Shown: positions 63,713-64,000 of the stretch, piece after piece
How positions within the stretch are numbered: the first letter of the stretch is position 1
How the letters are laid out: every line of letters starts with the position of its first letter
Assembly (NCBI RefSeq): GCF_022606465.1
Contig: NZ_JALBUF010000001.1
Span: 496,001 to 560,000 of the forward strand
DNA: 64,000 nt
DNA from: Sulfoacidibacillus ferrooxidans
GTDB lineage: Bacteria > Bacillota > Bacilli > Alicyclobacillales > SLC66
Reading direction: 5' to 3'
Notes under the pieces: model-generated
Told to the model about the DNA's origin: nothing
The model's input: the letters and a program-made list of their open reading frames with translations, nothing else
Database searches by the model: none
Made by a program: the position numbers and the translations under genes

Positions 63713-64000
63713 TTACTCATTCAAACCCGCTACTCGCAACAGCGCTCTTTTTACATACACAGAACATAGATGCGCTCGATACTGCGCACTGGCAAATAAA
63801 TCGTCTGCCATCATACCATCCTTTGCCGCAAACATTGCAGCTGCCGCGATGTGTTCGCGGGTCAGTGGTTTACCAGTTAACGCTTCCTCTACCGCTTGCG
63901 CACGATAAGGCATGTCACCTGCACCTGTTATCGCTACGCGAATATCCTCTACAACTCCATCGCTAACCGTCACGACTGCTGCAACTCCAACGACTGCATA
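63713..64000 (-). CDS. FAD-binding (CoxM/CutM-like) subunit of a molybdenum hydroxylase, C-terminal part
   Basis: The frame is open to the window edge (96 codons shown). YAVVGVAAVVTVSDGVVEDIRV and ITGAGDMPYRAQAVEEALTGKPL resemble the C-terminal domain of the medium subunit of CO dehydrogenase, xanthine dehydrogenase and related enzymes (the DYAVVGVAA block). The FAD-binding N-terminal part lies outside. Same strand as and upstream of the XdhC-like gene, with mocA nearby. Whether the enzyme uses CO, purines or aldehydes cannot be told from this part. Confidence 0.82.
   Translation of the reverse strand, partial: YAVVGVAAVVTVSDGVVEDIRVAITGAGDMPYRAQAVEEALTGKPLTREHIAAAAMFAAKDGMMADDLFASAQYRAHLCSVYVKRALLRVAGLNE

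Overview
The window looks like chromosome of an acid-living, aerobic, sulfur-oxidising member of the Bacilli, near the Alicyclobacillaceae or Sulfoacidibacillus (inference from gene content, not from a marker phylogeny). The evidence is a Bacillus-type glycolytic operon with CggR control, comER, bacillithiol genes (yojF, bshB2), a BmrC/BmrD-like ABC pair, strong purine-rich ribosome binding sites, a sulfur oxygenase reductase, an acid-type glutamic (G1) peptidase and cupredoxins next to a terminal oxidase.

Layout. 1-5972: cggR-gapA-pgk-tpiA-gpmI-eno on the minus strand, with promoter and CggR operator, downstream of rpoN (sigma-54). 7.6-18.5 kb: comER, an L,D-transpeptidase, thiD, tRNA-Arg and tRNA-Lys, a chemoreceptor, an aldo/keto reductase, a diguanylate cyclase, a regulator and solute-binding protein of molybdate/tungstate type, and yojF-bshB2. 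Two 155-bp MITE-like elements in opposite orientation flank part of this region, and one separates yojF from bshB2. 18.6-22.3 kb: a small membrane protein, a sirtuin and a GNAT/acyl-CoA-synthetase-like protein acetyltransferase, probably a reversible lysine acylation pair. 22.4-23.9 kb: a PgpA-like protein and the G1 peptidase.

24.0-38.2 kb is a respiratory block. A plus-strand operon for copper handling and oxidase assembly (YtkA/FixH-like, DsbD_2-like, CcoI-like P-type ATPase, CtaG-like) runs toward an 11-gene minus-strand operon. That operon encodes a sulfocyanin-like lipoprotein without copper ligands, a Tat-exported cupredoxin, cytochrome oxidase subunits II, I and III, several unknown membrane or exported proteins, a second CtaG-like protein, and two related membrane proteins that each look internally duplicated. 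A transporter with an in-frame stop codon and the sulfur oxygenase reductase follow. The reductase appears to begin at a rare ATT codon.

41.2-46.0 kb: an enoyl-CoA hydratase family protein, an EamA transporter, an N-acylamino-acid racemase/GNAT pair and small proteins. 46.0-53.6 kb: a six-subunit group 4 [NiFe]-hydrogenase-like membrane complex (hyfB-C-E-F-G-I order) ending in an ArsR regulator, with a promoter overlapped by a perfect inverted repeat. 53.6-58.1 kb: class II aldolase, 3-hydroxybutyrate dehydrogenase-like SDR, an alpha/beta hydrolase, an amidase and a 56-residue membrane protein. 58.2-61.8 kb: heterodimeric ABC exporter. 61.9-64.0 kb: the start of a molybdenum hydroxylase locus (MocA-like, XdhC-like, CoxM-like FAD subunit cut by the window edge).

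Taken together, sulfur oxidation by the sulfur oxygenase reductase, a copper-protein-linked oxidase with its own assembly genes, a membrane hydrogenase-like complex and a molybdenum hydroxylase suggest a flexible lithotroph. All functions are read from sequence by eye and memory of the families; no database search was run.
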